The translations under genes were made by a program, and so were the position numbers. From Typhlomys cinereus (taxonomy: Eukaryota; Chordata; Mammalia; Rodentia; Platacanthomyidae), in the NCBI GenBank assembly GCA_023101885.1, contig JALPQD010000638.1, positions 121,077-185,076 on the forward strand: a stretch of DNA of 64,000 nt, given 5' to 3'. Shown in pieces: positions 18,081-30,652 of the stretch. Within the stretch, counting starts at the first letter, position 1. Every line of letters begins with the position of its first letter. Below the pieces are notes generated by a model. The model was given only the letters and a program-made list of their open reading frames with translations. It searched no databases and was not told where the DNA came from.

Positions 18081-19819
18081 CTTTAACCATGACCCAAATG
18101 AGAATACGTTGCGCCTGCCTGACTGGAAGGGGGATTTGAAAACCCACCCTCAGCTGTAGCCACGCATCTCGCTGTGCTTCACGTAGCTGGAGATGCCACA
18201 GCACCTGCTCCCCAGGCGCCCCACTGAAGCCGGCGCTGTGGAACGAGGACCCAAGGGGGACACTGAGCCTGGGGTTGGGTCGTGGTTGGTCCCCAATTCT
18301 GGCTCCCAGGCCGAGTGTTTTCCACTGCCAGGATGCAGGTGTTTTCCTTGCCGAGGGTCTGGGCTGAAATCCTAGAGGTCGGAGGGAAACAGCCATGTCC
18401 AATCTGAAGGATCATTTTTTCCTGATGTTTGCAACTCTGTAGGTGTCCAGGTAGCCCTCCCCCGCCTTATCTCCACACTTACACCACCAGATCCTGAGTC
18501 TGAGGGGAAGCTGTACATTGCGTTGGGGGCCACAGGCCACCGCATTTAAGGACTCGGGTTCCGCACTTCCACTTGGTCAGTACGAGTTCAACTAGATGCG
18601 ACGCTGCATCCAGTGCCCGGTGTCCCCCGGGTGTGGGGAGAGGAAGCCTGCTTCAGGCCTCTGACCAGCTCGTGGCTAGAGACTGTGGCCACATTTGCAA
18701 ATGCTCCATCAGTGCTTGCTCAGGGCTTTCGACCCCCATCTCCTGTCCTGTGTCCTGGAGACACAGGCGCGAAGGTTCTAGAACTTCAGATACCTTGTGG
18801 TCTTGCTGCTGGACAAAGAAGCAGGAAAGAACAGAAGCAGCGGATTGACCTGTGGAAGAATGAAAACAGCCTTCCCTGAAGCGCCTGACCTCTAGCACAG
18901 CACGCTGCTAGGTCGAGGGCATGTAGGTCAGCTTGGACAAGAAATGACCTTCATGTCATTTGTATAGACACGCCCCAGACCCCACTGTGGGGCTCTGCAG
19001 GACCCCCAAGGATGCTTAGCAGCCATGCCCGCATCCCCTGTGAGTCTGGCTGCAAGGTACCCGGATCCACACGGATCCTTCCACAGAAGGGCTGGTGTTT
19101 ACGCACAACCACGTATCATCTCAGTGCGTGCTGGAGTGCCGGGGCTGGACCACGCTGCTGTTTGCTAAGGATTGACGATGGGAATTAGCTGTGTGGTGTT
19201 CAGTACGGTGCATTCAGAGTTCATGAATGTGGAGAGATGACTTGCTTTTCAAGAGAATGTATTTGGGCCTCTGAGCGCAGCAACCTAACAAGCAAGGACC
19301 AGGTGCAGGGGGTGCCCAGCTTTGCCAGGTTTCTCTAGGGCTCCTGAGTCAGGAGGAGAAAAAACCACATTTATAGAAGGCACACGTGGCTGATAAGGAG
19401 CCAGCAAGACCACTTTGTGGACACAGGCCTCATCCACGAAGTCATGGTCGGGCTCTGTCCCCCTCTTTCCAGCAGTGCCTCCCACTGCCAGCCACCTGGA
19501 GTTCCTTTAGGCACAGACCAACTCCTGTCCAGACCCCATGATTTCCAGGACAGCCTCACAACCCACTGCAGTGGCAGATTCCGGCTTGGGGTCTGCGCCC
19601 TAGCAGCTGCCAGCGTCATGCATCTCTTTGAGCTTCACTTTTACCCACGAAGAAGAAACGAGGCCCTCCCTCTCGAAGAGAGCCCCGTGGGAGCGGCGGC
19701 GCCCGAGAACCAGCCTGAGATCAAAGCGAAGATGAGGAGCGTGTGGAGGAGCATCTGGTCCGTCGCGGGCTGCCGAGTGCGCATCACGCAGCATCTCACT
19801 CGGCCTCCCCAACCCAGTG

Positions 19820-19925
19820 ATTCCTCCATGTTAGAGCAGACAAGCGAGGCTCAGGACGTTAAATACTTTGTCACCCTGCTAGGAAGTCGCAAAGCCACAA
19901 TTAAAGCTGAGCTCTGATTCAGCCT
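19820..19925 (+). repeat. MIR-like SINE fragment
   Basis: GCGAGGCTCAGGACGTTAAA, then a 'ctgctaggaagtcgcaaagc' segment and GAGCTCTGATTCAGC follow the order of the MIR consensus. The match is by eye and the copy is diverged. Confidence 0.5.
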
Positions 19926-20120
19926 ATGGGCAAAACTCTCCATTCACATTATTTTCTGCTGGGTCTTTAAGCGACTGCCTGCCTAGGAGGGTTAACAGCG
20001 TTAATTCCGTGTGCGTTGCTCTCGCGTTAGTGAGGGTCCACAGAGCTTCATGGAGCAGGGAGCAGAGGAGGGTGTGAAGCCCGTCTCCCAGCTCCATTCA
20101 CGGCCGCCCTCTCGTTGCAG

Positions 20121-20311
20121 TGCATCTGTACAAGTGCGCGGCGCAGCGGGAGAGCTGCGGCCTCTGCCTCAAGGCGCACCACAAGTTCTCGTGCGGCTGG
20201 TGCAGCGGCGAGCGCAGGTGCGCTCTGCGGCAGCACTGCCCAAGCGCCTCCAGCCCCTGGCTCGACTGGTCCAGCCACAATGTCAAGTGCTCCAACCCCC
20301 AGATCACCGAG
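20121..20311 (+). CDS. PLXNA4: PLXNA4 exon 8 of window: PSI domain 3
   Basis: After acceptor CTCGTTGCAG the frame reads (V)[17 protein letters not shown], then [20 protein letters not shown] and [12 protein letters not shown]. The eight-cysteine pattern identifies the third PSI module. [15 protein letters not shown] is one of the segments separating plexin-A4 from A2, where I recall [15 protein letters not shown]. The exon is 191 bases (2 + 63 codons), ends in phase 0, and has donor GTAAGT at 20312. Confidence 0.94.
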
Positions 20312-20802
20312 GTAAGTCCCACCACGCTCTGAAGAGAGCAGCCGGCCAGAGCCCTGGGAAGAGCTGTGGGAGAATCCCAGGGGCGTACTTAGCATGCAGC
20401 ACGAAGGACTCGTGTCCTGACGGCCCGTGCACAGGCACACAGACATGTTTACAGTGCACCGTCTCGGATGCCCGATGTGGGTATGTGTCTGCATGTTCGT
20501 GAAGGAAGGCAGAGCCCATCCATCTGCCAGACCAACTGATCCAAAGGTCACAAGAATCGGCTGTGTTGCAGAGAGCCATTCAGAAATCAGGCTTTGCTTT
20601 TCTCAGCAAAATGTGATTTCAGGAGCATCAGTTAGTTCAGAGGCGCAAAGTCGGAACTAGAATAAAGATGCGGCATAGTTATCTATCTTACCATTTGCCA
20701 GGGTTTTGTCTTAGTCGGGATGTGTTTGTACATTTTAATGGGACCAAGTAGGTAATTAATTATATTGAGGAAAATGATGTTTCAAAAATAGCAAATTGCC
20801 AA

Positions 20803-21012
20803 GGAAGAGAGCGGTATGCTGTGGAGGGAATGAACCCTAGTGCGAGTGGTTGAAGGAAGACAGCGGTGTGCTGTGGAGGGAATGAACCCTAGTGCGAGTG
20901 GTTGAAGGGAGACAGCGGTGTGCTGTGGAGGGAACGAACTCGAGTGTGAGTGGTGGAAGGAAGACAGTGGTGTGCTGTGGAGGGAACGAACCCTAGTGTG
21001 AGTGGTTGAAGG
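20803..21012. repeat. Tandem repeat, 52-bp unit, 4 copies
   Basis: Four copies each contain GTGCTGTGGAGGGAA and CCTAGTGCGAGTGGTTGAAG with small changes. The start-to-start distance is 52 bases. Confidence 0.92.
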
Positions 21013-21329
21013 GTACAGCCACATGTACGCCCCTTGTCATTTCACTCCCTAGCCTGTAACTGTCGCTTTGGTTCGAAGCTGAGCCGCGCATCCCTTGTGC
21101 TGACCAGCAACGAAGGCCTGGAAAGGGAGGTGTCCAGGAGCTCTGGGGACTTAGGGAAGTGGGAAGGGCTGCCTTCCTGCTGATGGGCCGCCCTTCCTAA
21201 GTCGCACAGTATGGGGAGACGCCCTGAGCTCCCCTCTGATCCAATGGGAGCCTCAGTTCAGTTCAGGAAACAAACACCTTGAGATCGAAGGAATGTTGTA
21301 ACCTTCAAATGGATTGTTTGAACAGGAAG

Positions 21330-21480
21330 CAAATATTTACTTGATGTGCTCAGCTTTGATACATCTAATCCTTGCAGCAACTGTGGGAGGCTGAGTGTAC
21401 TCATGTCTGATGCACCAATGAATGAAACGAAGGCCCTAAGCTCGCACAGTAGACAAGTGGCGGAGCTCAGATGTAATTGC
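21330..21480 (+). repeat. MIR-like SINE fragment
   Basis: 'catctaatccttgcagcaac', then 'gaatgaaacgaaggccctaa' and 'gacaagtggcggagctcaga' follow the order of the MIR core. Highly diverged. Confidence 0.5.
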
Positions 21481-21611
21481 AAAATCTCCTGAAAGTTCTC
21501 TATAGGTTGCCCAAAAGACATAAAGCTAGGGGTGTTTCCCCTTGGTCACCACCACTCCTTCCTGGTGAAGACATGTCAAGGAAGTCCCCCCACATCAAAT
21601 GCTACACTGTA

Positions 21612-22015
21612 GGCAGTGAGCCCCCCGTGTAGGCAGTGAACCTCCCCGTGTAGGCAGAGAGCCCCCCGTGTAGGCAGAGAGCCCCCCATGTAGGCAGAGA
21701 GCCCCCCGTGTAGGCAGAGAGCCCCCCGTGTGGACAGAGAGCCCCCCGTGTAGGCAGAGAGCCCCCCGTGTCTGCAGAGCCCCGTGTCTGCAGAGCCCCC
21801 CGTGTCTGCAGAGCCCCCCGTGTCTGCAGAGCCCCGTGTCTGCAGAGCCCCGTGTCTGCAGAGCCCCCCGTGTCTGCAGAGCCCCGTGTCTGCAGAGCCC
21901 CCCGTGTCTGCAGAGCCCCCCGTGTCTGCAGAGCCCCCCGTGTCTGCAGAGCCCCGTGTCTGCAGAGCCCCCCGTGTCTGCAGAGCCCCGTGTCTGCAGA
22001 GCCCCGTGTCTGCAT
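21612..22015. repeat. Minisatellite, 20-bp then 16-bp C-rich units
   Basis: The 5' part repeats a unit with GTAGGCAGAGAGCCCCC (20-bp period). From about 21770 the unit becomes GTCTGCAGAGCCCC with either CC or no extra C (16- or 14-bp period), with about 17 copies holding the CTGCAG palindrome. The minus strand carries G runs of 4-6 in every unit. Confidence 0.95.
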
Positions 22016-22799
22016 CAGCGCAGTGAACATGGAGTGCGGCTGTCTGTCCGCTCTCCACGTGGAACAGACACTCGGGCGACCCGCCCTGCGCCGAGGCAGC
22101 TTCGCTGCAGTCCGTCCCTCCCTCTGATGCGGCCTGTGACCGGGCTGCTGACTTTCCGGATGGGCGCAACCTTCTGCATGGAGAGCTGCATTCCAGCTGC
22201 TTGGGGCGCCAGGCCTTCTCCTCCGCTAATGTTTCTTGGGACGGCTTGCCTGGAACATGCTCTATTCCTAGCTCTGGCTGGCTGGTGAACTTGCCAGTCC
22301 AGCACCCACGTGCCAGGGAGCTTCAACCAGACAGGGACTCTGTCCTCAGCACCCCACTCTGGGGGCCCTGGGTCCGCACAGCCTGACGCCGCTGCTCCCG
22401 CGGCCTGGCCTGACGCCGCTTGCTTGTGGCCTATCTGGGCTCCTGCTACGTCTGCCTGTCCTGCTCACTGACCAGGCACTGGCGGCGGTCGCTTGGTTCC
22501 CCCGAGGCACAGAGGGCTCATTAACCCCTGAGGTCATCAGGCTGTAATTGGCTTTCCCAGTGAACTTCTCGCAGGAGTCAGAGAGGCTCTCCGTCTCCTT
22601 CGGTGGTCTTCATGTCGAGACTCTAGAGACATGACGTTGCATCTCGTGGGTCCATCTGTCTGTGCTTCAAGCCCCCCAGGGACATCACTCTGGACAGGAC
22701 ACAGAGCACCCAGCCTGGGCAGCCGTCCCCTGGCAGGTCACGTTTCTTTCATGTTGCATCCTGTCCCCACCTGACCCTCCTTTTCATATCAAAGTCATC

Positions 22800-23240
22800 T
22801 TTTTATCTTTTCCTTCAACTTTTTAGTTTTGAAATAATTTCAAATTCATAAGAAGGTACAAAAATAGTATAAAGAACTTTCATATTCCCTTCACCTGGTT
22901 TTCCAAAGTTGGCATCTTGTGTAACGACAGTGCAATGCCAACTAGCATTGATGCGACATCACCACCCATGTCTCCGCTGCATCACGTCTCCACTACACCA
23001 GGACTTTCCTGGTTGTCTAGTGATGCTTTTTCCGGTGCAGAATCCAAGTCAAGACCTGATCTGGAATCCAGTGTCATGTCTCCGCAGTCCTTGAAACCAT
23101 GATCCAGGCAGCTATAATGTCCAACGTCCCACAGTTTGGGCGTGTCAAATACTTCCTCATGGTTTAATTCGGGTTTTACACTGTTGGCAAGAAGTGCTGA
23201 GAGAAGGGACCTGACACTCTGTTGAGGGCTATGTGGACAT
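22800..23240 (+). repeat. Ancient LINE-1 3'-end-like fragment
   Basis: The stretch 'ataatttcaaattcataag', then 'aaaaatagtataaagaact', 'ccttcacctggttttccaaa', 'ggcatcttgtgtaac' and further on 'gtgtcatgtctccgcagtcc' and 'cagtttgggcgtgtc' follows in order a sequence I associate with 3' regions of old mammalian L1 elements. No coding part remains. Confidence 0.5.
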
Positions 23241-23456
23241 TCCCGTCATGGGTGCTCTGAGAAAAAACATGACAGTCATGGTCTTTATGAATAGAATGGA
23301 ATAAGATGCACAGTTCTTATTGATATGAACAAATGAATGGCCAGTGGGTGGGAGTTACTTTTTTATGCTAGAATCTCAACCAAGAGATGCAGAAAGAAGA
23401 ATGGAAGTTGAAATCATTACCGTTTGCACCAGCAACTGCTTCTAGCAGGACTGGTC

Positions 23457-23552
23457 CAGGATGCGGGCATCAGTAGGTAGCAGGATGCGGGCATCAGTAG
23501 GTAGCAGGATGCGGGCATCAGTAGGTAACAGGATGCGGGCATCAGTAGGTAG
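23457..23552. repeat. Tandem repeat, 24-bp unit, 4 copies
   Basis: Four near-identical copies contain GGATGCGGGCATCAGTAGGT; only one base differs in the third copy. Confidence 0.95.
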
Positions 23553-26500
23553 CAGGTCAGTGGGAAGCAGACGCTTACCAGCCCTGCGCTGAGGTGAGCA
23601 GCGATCACAGCTCATGTTCCCATGGCCTCCCTGGCCTCCTTTCTGGGCATTTTTTTGGCAGAAATGCTTTGTTCGAAGCTTTAAGAGCCATCAGCTTTTT
23701 CTTTACCTTTCTTGGCTGCCCCTTCTTGCAGGCAAAGTTCCTATTTGGTAAACTGGTCATTGGGCTTCCATGGGCCCAGTGCCCTTTTGCGCAGATCTCC
23801 TTGACTTCAAAATGTGTGTCCGCTTTAGTACCAGCACTCGGGGCAACCAGCAGTGGAAGGGGGAGAGAGGGTCCCTGAGGGCCTTGCCCACCCTGGTGAT
23901 TAGCAGCATCTGAAGCAGCGACATCCTGCCTGGGAACAGAGAACCGAATGAGATGACCTCAAAGAAGCTTTGCTGGAGGGAGAGAAGAGGGCTCAGAAGC
24001 AGTGAGATGGACAGCTGCTGGTCCTCCCACCCCACTGTCTCCTTGGCAACCAGGCCCACCCCCAGAGGCCCATCAGTTCCAGAAGCTTCATGTAGGACGA
24101 GTTGTACAGCCTACTGAATTTCCTGGTTTGCATAAACCTGAGGTGAGGACCCCCTCAGGACTCGCCGTCTGCCCCTCGCTGGCTCGTGGTGTAAAGAGGG
24201 TGCTGTGCTCGCCAGAGGCCTCCCGGGCTGCGTCCAGTTCCAGCTGTCCCTGGGGGCCTGTGTGCGTGTCACTGTTCCAGCTCAGGGGCATGCCGAGGCT
24301 GGGAACCCCGAGAGTCCCCGCACCAGTTACTGCATCCCCAAGCCGGGCCAAGGGAGTGTGCTCTGAGCCCCCCGTGGAGACTTTCTCAAGAGCCAGGGGC
24401 AGGCGGGTCCAGGAGAGCAGGAGAGGAGACGCAGTGTGTTCTTAGGAGAAGAAATTTGAGGAAGGAAAAGGGACTCTGGCGTGGACGTGTCCAAGCTTAT
24501 CCGAGGGCGGCTGTAGTCACACACACTGCCCTACACAACAGAAATGTATTGCGTCTGAGGTCTGCAAGCTGCAAGGCCCGGTCGGCATGAGGACTAGGTC
24601 GTCTGTAGGCCGTGAGGGAGGCTCTGTTCTGGCCCTTCTCCCAGCAGCACACACCTCTCCTCGTGCCCCTCGGTGTGCCTGAAACAGACGCGACACCTTC
24701 CAATAAGGATGCCAGCTGTACTGATGCAGGTCTGCCTTCATGACTTCCCGTTCATGTGATCGCCTGTCTGAAGGCCCTTGCGTCCACATAAGGGCACATG
24801 CGGTGGGGCCAGGATTCAGCCCTCAGCTGTGAAGGGGAAGATTCACTCCAACCATCAAAGAGGCTCAAGAGGAGGGTCACCAGGATAGGAGCTTTTTGTC
24901 TCTTAAGTGAGTCCTGAGTTGCTGCTGCTGCCTGCTAGCTCTGCACTGGAGCTTGTCACAGGCCTGTCCCCACACAGCCCCGCCCTGAGCACTGGCCACC
25001 TGGAAGGAAGAGGACTGCAGCACTGGAGGGCACATGCCTCGGGCCACCGCGGTGGAGCCAGCATTCTCAGTGTCTGCATGACACGACGGTTTCCCTTCAG
25101 GAGGCCTCTGTTTACCCCCGCCTCACCCTCCAGACAGAAGCCGCTGGGCACTGCTCTCAGGGAAATAAGCAGTTGACACAAAGTCACACGTCTGGCTAGT
25201 GGCCGAGCATCATCATGCCAGAGGGTGTTCTGTGGCCACGTTCACCTACCTCACCCCGCCCACGTGCACCTCTGTGTTCAGGATCGAAATCCTCCTGGAG
25301 ACACCAGCAGATACCAGACACACTGGGCATCTTGCCACCCTTTGAAATGAACCTTCAAGTTACCCACACCTAATTGTCTCCTACGCACAATTAGGTGCAG
25401 ACTCTTTCCCGTCCGTGGAGAAAACAGGAAGCTTGGGGTGTGTGGGCCTTGGGGCAATCATTGTTGCCCTGGTTGTCGCAAGAAGCTCCTAGACTTCATG
25501 CACTTGACCTCTGTCCACCACGCAATAGCGGGACGCCTTGATGGGGAGCCCAGAGAAGGGGCCCAGGTAGCACACAGCCAGGCAATACAGTCACAGGCCA
25601 GAATAGAAACCAGGAGAGGCAAAGCAGAATTTGAGAGTTAGGGGAGGAATCCCAGAGTTGCCGCTTGGGACGCTGCACACTTAAGATGTGACAGTACATT
25701 CCTGTGTGTTCCTGGAGTTACCTCTGCCTTGCCTGGCAAGGGTACGTGGGGGACAGAGGGTCTAGAGTTCTTTCTCCATTAACCACAGCACATATTCTAC
25801 TTTATGAATTTTTCAGCCTTAGTAATTTGTCCAACCTCACTAGTACATACTTGGAAATATACATTCCCGTTAATATTATCATAGGTACATGTACCTGGGA
25901 CAGAAAATCAAGGGAAGGAAAAAGTGTATGTTGCCCTCCACAACCAAGCTTAAATAAGTTCTGGTGCCTGGTAGTTTGAGATGAGCCCCCTCTTGTGGCC
26001 CCCTGTCCACATGCCTAGGCGATTGCTTCTGCCCGACTCTACCAGATGCCACGTGTTGCTGGATCTTCTTGAGAAGCGGCGCAGTCACAGCTTTTATCCA
26101 CAACTGCACCACATCTCCTTAGGAAAGGCCAATGCCACCTGCCTGGATCAGCGCAACTCACTGCAAAGTCAACAGAAAAATGATAAAATAAGGAAGTCAG
26201 TCGGTTTTCCTGAGAAACAAGCGAGCACTCTGATCTCGTTCCTGTGTTTGCAGGCCTCATTAATATAACATCGCTGCGACAAACAGCTAACGGGGTGTGG
26301 TGTCGGATGAATCATGAAGCTACTCTACTGAGATAACAATTAGACGAGCCAGTAAGAAGTCACACTACGCAGGAGAACTGGCCCTGCCAAGCCATCGATT
26401 CTTATGAGCCGCTCTGTAAGGCTCTGGCGACCAGACCGTGTGGCACGCGCACTCACACGCACATGTGCTCTTACACACACTCATGCGCATACGCAAGCTA

Positions 26501-27764
26501 GAGACGCGTGTGACCATTGCTGTCGGAACCCAGCGCCCAGGTGCATTTGGGAGCCAGGACGGGATGTGCATCCTTCCAGTCAGAAGCACAGCGAGTGAAC
26601 AGAAAAGCCAGTGCCAGGACTTCTTGGGTAGCAAGGAGAAGTGACCTCCGCCAAGGGAGCCGGCGCTGGCAGAGGACCCGAGGGGAGGCTGAGGCAGGTG
26701 CCCACGTCTGGCACCTTGAGCTCTGCAGAACTGGGGCTCACTGTGGATACTAAGCGACAAGCTGCATTTTCCCAGTGCGTTCTGCCTCTTGTGGGTCACT
26801 GAGTGCTCCTAGCTCACTGACAGGACAGGGACGTGTCTGGGCTTTAAGCGAGACACAGTGGGCGAGCCAGCACAGTTCTTACTTGTGGAGACGTGGCAGA
26901 TGCCACTCCAGAACAATCCCCTACTCCTTGGGACTGATGGCTGTGTCTTCCCTTCTCTTCCCCGCCCACCCTGTGAGCCAGTAGACAAACACAGGAAGGC
27001 AGGGTCTCCAGACACGAGCCAGTCTTTGTGAGTCTCTCACCAAGTTCCTCCGAAAGAGGCCTGACCCTTCCCAGGTTCTGCCGAGGCCCTGCTCGAGTCT
27101 GCCATCTTGGGAAGTAGCTTAAGACGCCCCTCCAGACTGCAAGCCCCAGCTCTGCAGCACCTCCCACTGCTCCAGTGCAACCTCCAAATCTCCCCAGCTG
27201 TAATGAACCAGCGGCATCTGCTCTTGCCCGTGGGCGCCTTTGTGGCACGGTTCCCACAAACTGTTCAATTAGTAGCTGCGAGAGTGAGGGCGGCTCAGGA
27301 TCATGGCACGGCTGTCCAGGTCACAGCACCCACGAAGGAAAACAAGCTCGCCAGAGCCTGGTGGAGATACAGCCTGGGCTGGAGTGCCCGGTGGACCCTT
27401 GCCAAGACTTACCAAGTGCGGCTGTTGAGGTGGAGTCTGAACAAGTAAAGTGCTCCCCAAAACAGAGGCCCCCTAGTCTCTCCATTAGTTCACATACTGC
27501 GGCTAAGGCAGGGCAGCCTTCTCCAGCAGCCACTGGCCCTTCTTCCTGTCTTAACATGTGCTGACCAAGAGGTACCTGGCCTGGCTTGGACAGGCCACCT
27601 TCGTGCAAGAGAAAGTGTGGTCCCAAGTCTGGGCATGTTTGTGGCTGCTGGACTGAGCCCCAAAGTGTTTCCTGTCCTCCAAGCCACAGGTAACCCTTTT
27701 CCTCCACAACCAGTCAAGAAGCCAGTCCGCTCTGGGCAAGGTGATGTTCTACGAAGACGTAAAT

Positions 27765-27912
27765 GCGGAGCCAGATGGCACCTACAATACCAGTATTTCA
27801 GAGGCAGAGATGGAAAGACTGTGGCTCCTACAACACCAGCCTGGTCTAGATAGTGAACTTCGGGCCTGAGACCTGCACAGCAGAGAGAGCCTGTCAAAAA
27901 AATAAATAAATG
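27765..27912 (+). mobile_element. B1-like rodent SINE
   Basis: AGCCAGATGGCACCTACAAT, then TTTCAGAGGCAGAGATGG, ACACCAGCCTGGTCTAGATA and CAGAGAGAGCCTGTCAAAAA follow the order of 7SL-derived B1 SINEs: promoter-like head, AGGCAGAGGC segment, CCAGCCTGGTCTA segment, and CCCTGTCTC followed by an A-rich tail. It is diverged but near full length, and is a strong hint that the host is a rodent. Confidence 0.7.
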
Positions 27913-28079
27913 AAAAGATAAAAAGATTAAGATATAGATACGGCACCCTTGGGAGGGGAGAGAACTTCACAGCAGCCCAGCAAGCAAGGCCCGCCAAGCA
28001 GAGAAGGCAGGACGCGCGTCAGTGTTCACGGGAGCCCCGCCCAAGCCACCCAGTGGCTGCCGTGTGACAAGCAGGTGTC

Positions 28080-28199
28080 CTCGGAGGCCCTCCTGATGCA
28101 GAAGGTGTCGCCCTCGGAGGCCCTCCTGATGCAGAAGGTGTCGCCCTCGGAGGCCCTCCTGATGCAGAAGGTGTCGCCCTCGGAGGCCCTCCTGATGCA
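28080..28199. repeat. Tandem repeat, 33-bp unit, about 3.6 copies
   Basis: Copies share TCGGAGGCCCTCCTGATGCA and GAAGGTGTCGCCC and are nearly identical, suggesting recent expansion. Confidence 0.95.
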
Positions 28200-29238
28200 T
28201 GCTGGTCAGCCAGGCGCTCAGCCTGTCAGCCTGGCTGGGGTCACTACGATGGTGGGACCGCAAGGGTCCAACGCAAAGCATCTGTGTGACCGAAGCCTTC
28301 AGAAGCACTGTCTGCAGAGGAGAGCTAGAGGCCGGGGTAGTAGTTGCCGTCTCCAGTATCTGAAAGATGTTGGATAGGAACCCTTCTGCTGGAGGAACTC
28401 ATGGGAAATGGCTTGCATTAAAGCAAGCAGGAAGAACTTTGAAAAGATCGCGGCGTGAACATACTTCAGCACTGCCGAGCAGCACTGAGCTTCCAGTCCT
28501 TGCTGAAGAGTGTTGTTTGTTCTAAAATCTGGTAGAGATCAGCATTTTCCAGCAACAGAGAACTAGGAACATCTGTTGGTCTGGGCCAGCGCTATGCTAA
28601 GTGTGAGGTTCTAGAAAAGTACATTTGCCCTGTTACAAGATGGTTTGTATCTCACTGAGGAACTGACACCCCAGTGTGGTCATGCCCTCAGAAGTGGGCT
28701 TAAAGGTCCATAGGGGGACAGGGGAAGGGCTTCTGAGGCTGCCCAAGAAGGCGCCACAACGGTCATCTTAGCCAGGTAAAGTTGTCCTGTCCTGCCTGGC
28801 CAGCAAAGAGCCACGTGTTAGACACACACGGGCCTCACACCCTGAGAGGGCTGACGAGCGTCCCGGCTAGGATGAATACATCCCATCCCAGCAGAGCCTG
28901 GGTCTAGGGAGCCCTGAGTGTAAGGACTGGGCAGAGGAGAAACGGGGCTAGTGCATAGTGTGCTGAGAGCTCAGCACCGCAGCCTGGTTACCACAGCTGC
29001 TTCCATCCCGGGCCTCTGCTTCTAGTCGTCCCAAGGTCCACGGGACACAGTTTAGATAGATTTCTGATCCCAGCGTGCTGGCTGCTGAGAAGCATGGGGC
29101 TGAGACCAGTTAATACCTGCAGAGCTTCCTTTCACCTCCTTGCCTCTCCTTTCTGCACCTCCCCACTGCACCCTTCACACATGCACACGTGTGCGTGCAT
29201 GAGCACACATGAATGCATGTACACCTCAAACTGTCAAC

Positions 29239-29240
<2 letters not shown>

Positions 29241-29284
<44 letters not shown>
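29241..29284. repeat. (GT)n microsatellite
   Basis: About 22 uninterrupted GT units, preceded by an alternating CACACGTGTGCGTGCATG stretch. Confidence 0.97.
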
Positions 29285-29285
<1 letters not shown>

Positions 29286-29769
29286 TCATTTAGAATTACT
29301 TTCCTGAAAGATGCATTGCGCTGTGTGAAGTGCTGCACCTGCCTCCAATGGCCAGTGATCAGGAAAAAGGGACTGGCAAGAATAGGAAGAATGGGGGCGG
29401 AGGGTGCTGAAGACAAGGCCCTTGTGCTTCCAGATTCGCAGTGCGGGAGATGCGTGCCTCCAGGGCTGAGGACACCCCGTGTCCCACATCACCCAGCCCT
29501 GCCCAGACTCGCAGGAAACTTCCCCCGCATCTCCGCCAGCTGTGCGTGCCCTCTTCCACTCATCACCCTGCACCCCTGTCGCAAGCTCCTTGACCCCTAT
29601 TCTCCTTCCAGATCAGTAGGATCACATCATCTCTTAGCCCCACCTCCACCCTCAGCATTCTATTCTCCTTGGGAAGACCTGAGTACAGAGGGTCCCAGGG
29701 CAGAAAATTAGCCGTCTTCAAGACCTGCTGTCTAGACCAGCATGCTGGGAATTTGCAGATGTCGCCTCG

Positions 29770-29880
29770 CTTAGTTCTCGTATCCTCGTGCAGACGTGAT
29801 CATCTAGTTTCAAATGAGGACGTTGGAATCAAGGACATGTGGCTCAGAAGCATCAAATTCAGATCTGTCTGACTGCAGAC
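29770..29880 (+). repeat. MIR-like SINE fragment
   Basis: 'tagttctcgtatcctcgtgc', then 'caaatgaggacgttggaatc' and 'cagatctgtctgactgcaga' are MIR-core-like in order and spacing, with strong divergence. Confidence 0.45.
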
Positions 29881-30439
29881 AGATGCACTGTCTTCCTGCT
29901 GTGATGCTACCTGAGCATTAGGTCTGGTTTCTGTGTTCCACAGCTCCCAGTAGCACTGCATCTGAAACGAAGTCTACCTGCTCAATAGCCCAACCATGTC
30001 TGAGTTTATTCTCCTTCGGTGGGACCTAACGATACCTTCCTCCGACACACACACATCTTCTTGCCCTCCTCAGCCCCTCAAAGTCTCACAGCTCTTTTCA
30101 GATCGGAAAGGCTCTCCTGGGTTATTGCAGGCAATAAATGGGCCCTCAGCCAGCTTGCTTCTGCAGACCCGTGCACCAGGCCAGACATGGCTACCGGGAG
30201 CTTGCAGAGCTGCACTGGTACACTGCGGCCTCATGCTGCCTCCAAGAGAAAACCATGGAGACCCTCAGCTGCCAGTCTGGACGGAAGACCCTTCCCACGA
30301 AGCCTCTCCTGTGAGCCCACCACTGTCTCGTGCCTTCGTGTGACCTCATCCACTTGGACGACCTCAGGTCATAGCGTCTTCTGTAGATCACGTCTCCTGT
30401 TTCTTTGTTTTGAGCACAGACTGCTAGCCTGAACTTCTC

Positions 30440-30652
30440 TGATCTTCTAAAAACATTTATTGGGGAAGGGAGCCACAGGTCAGAATACAGCTTTCACAAG
30501 TTCTCTTCTTCCGTCATGGGGGCTCCAGGGACCAAACTCAAATGGCCAGGTTTGTGCACGGAGCCTTGCTGACGGGAGCATCTCGCTTGTGCACGGAGCC
30601 TCGCTGACGGGACCATCTCCAGAAGCCTTCTGAACCATCTCACTGGACCCCT
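30440..30652 (-). mobile_element. B2/B3-type rodent SINE with repeated head
   Basis: In reverse orientation the order is: tail AACATTTATTGGGG, 'gtcagaatacagctttcaca', 'tctcttcttccgtcatgggg', 'ccagggaccaaactcaaatg', then the tRNA-like head. This follows the antisense of B2/B3 SINEs (ordinarily ending in 'ctgagccatctc'). The head portion occurs three times: GCTGACGGGAGCATCTCG, GCTGACGGGACCATCTCC and TCTGAACCATCTCACTGG. That is a local duplication of the promoter end. Confidence 0.6.

Noticed and set aside
21612..22015. CpG-island promoter within the intron
   Set aside because: The GC richness comes from the minisatellite; CpG is limited to one CCCCGTGT-type site per unit and no TSS motif is seen.
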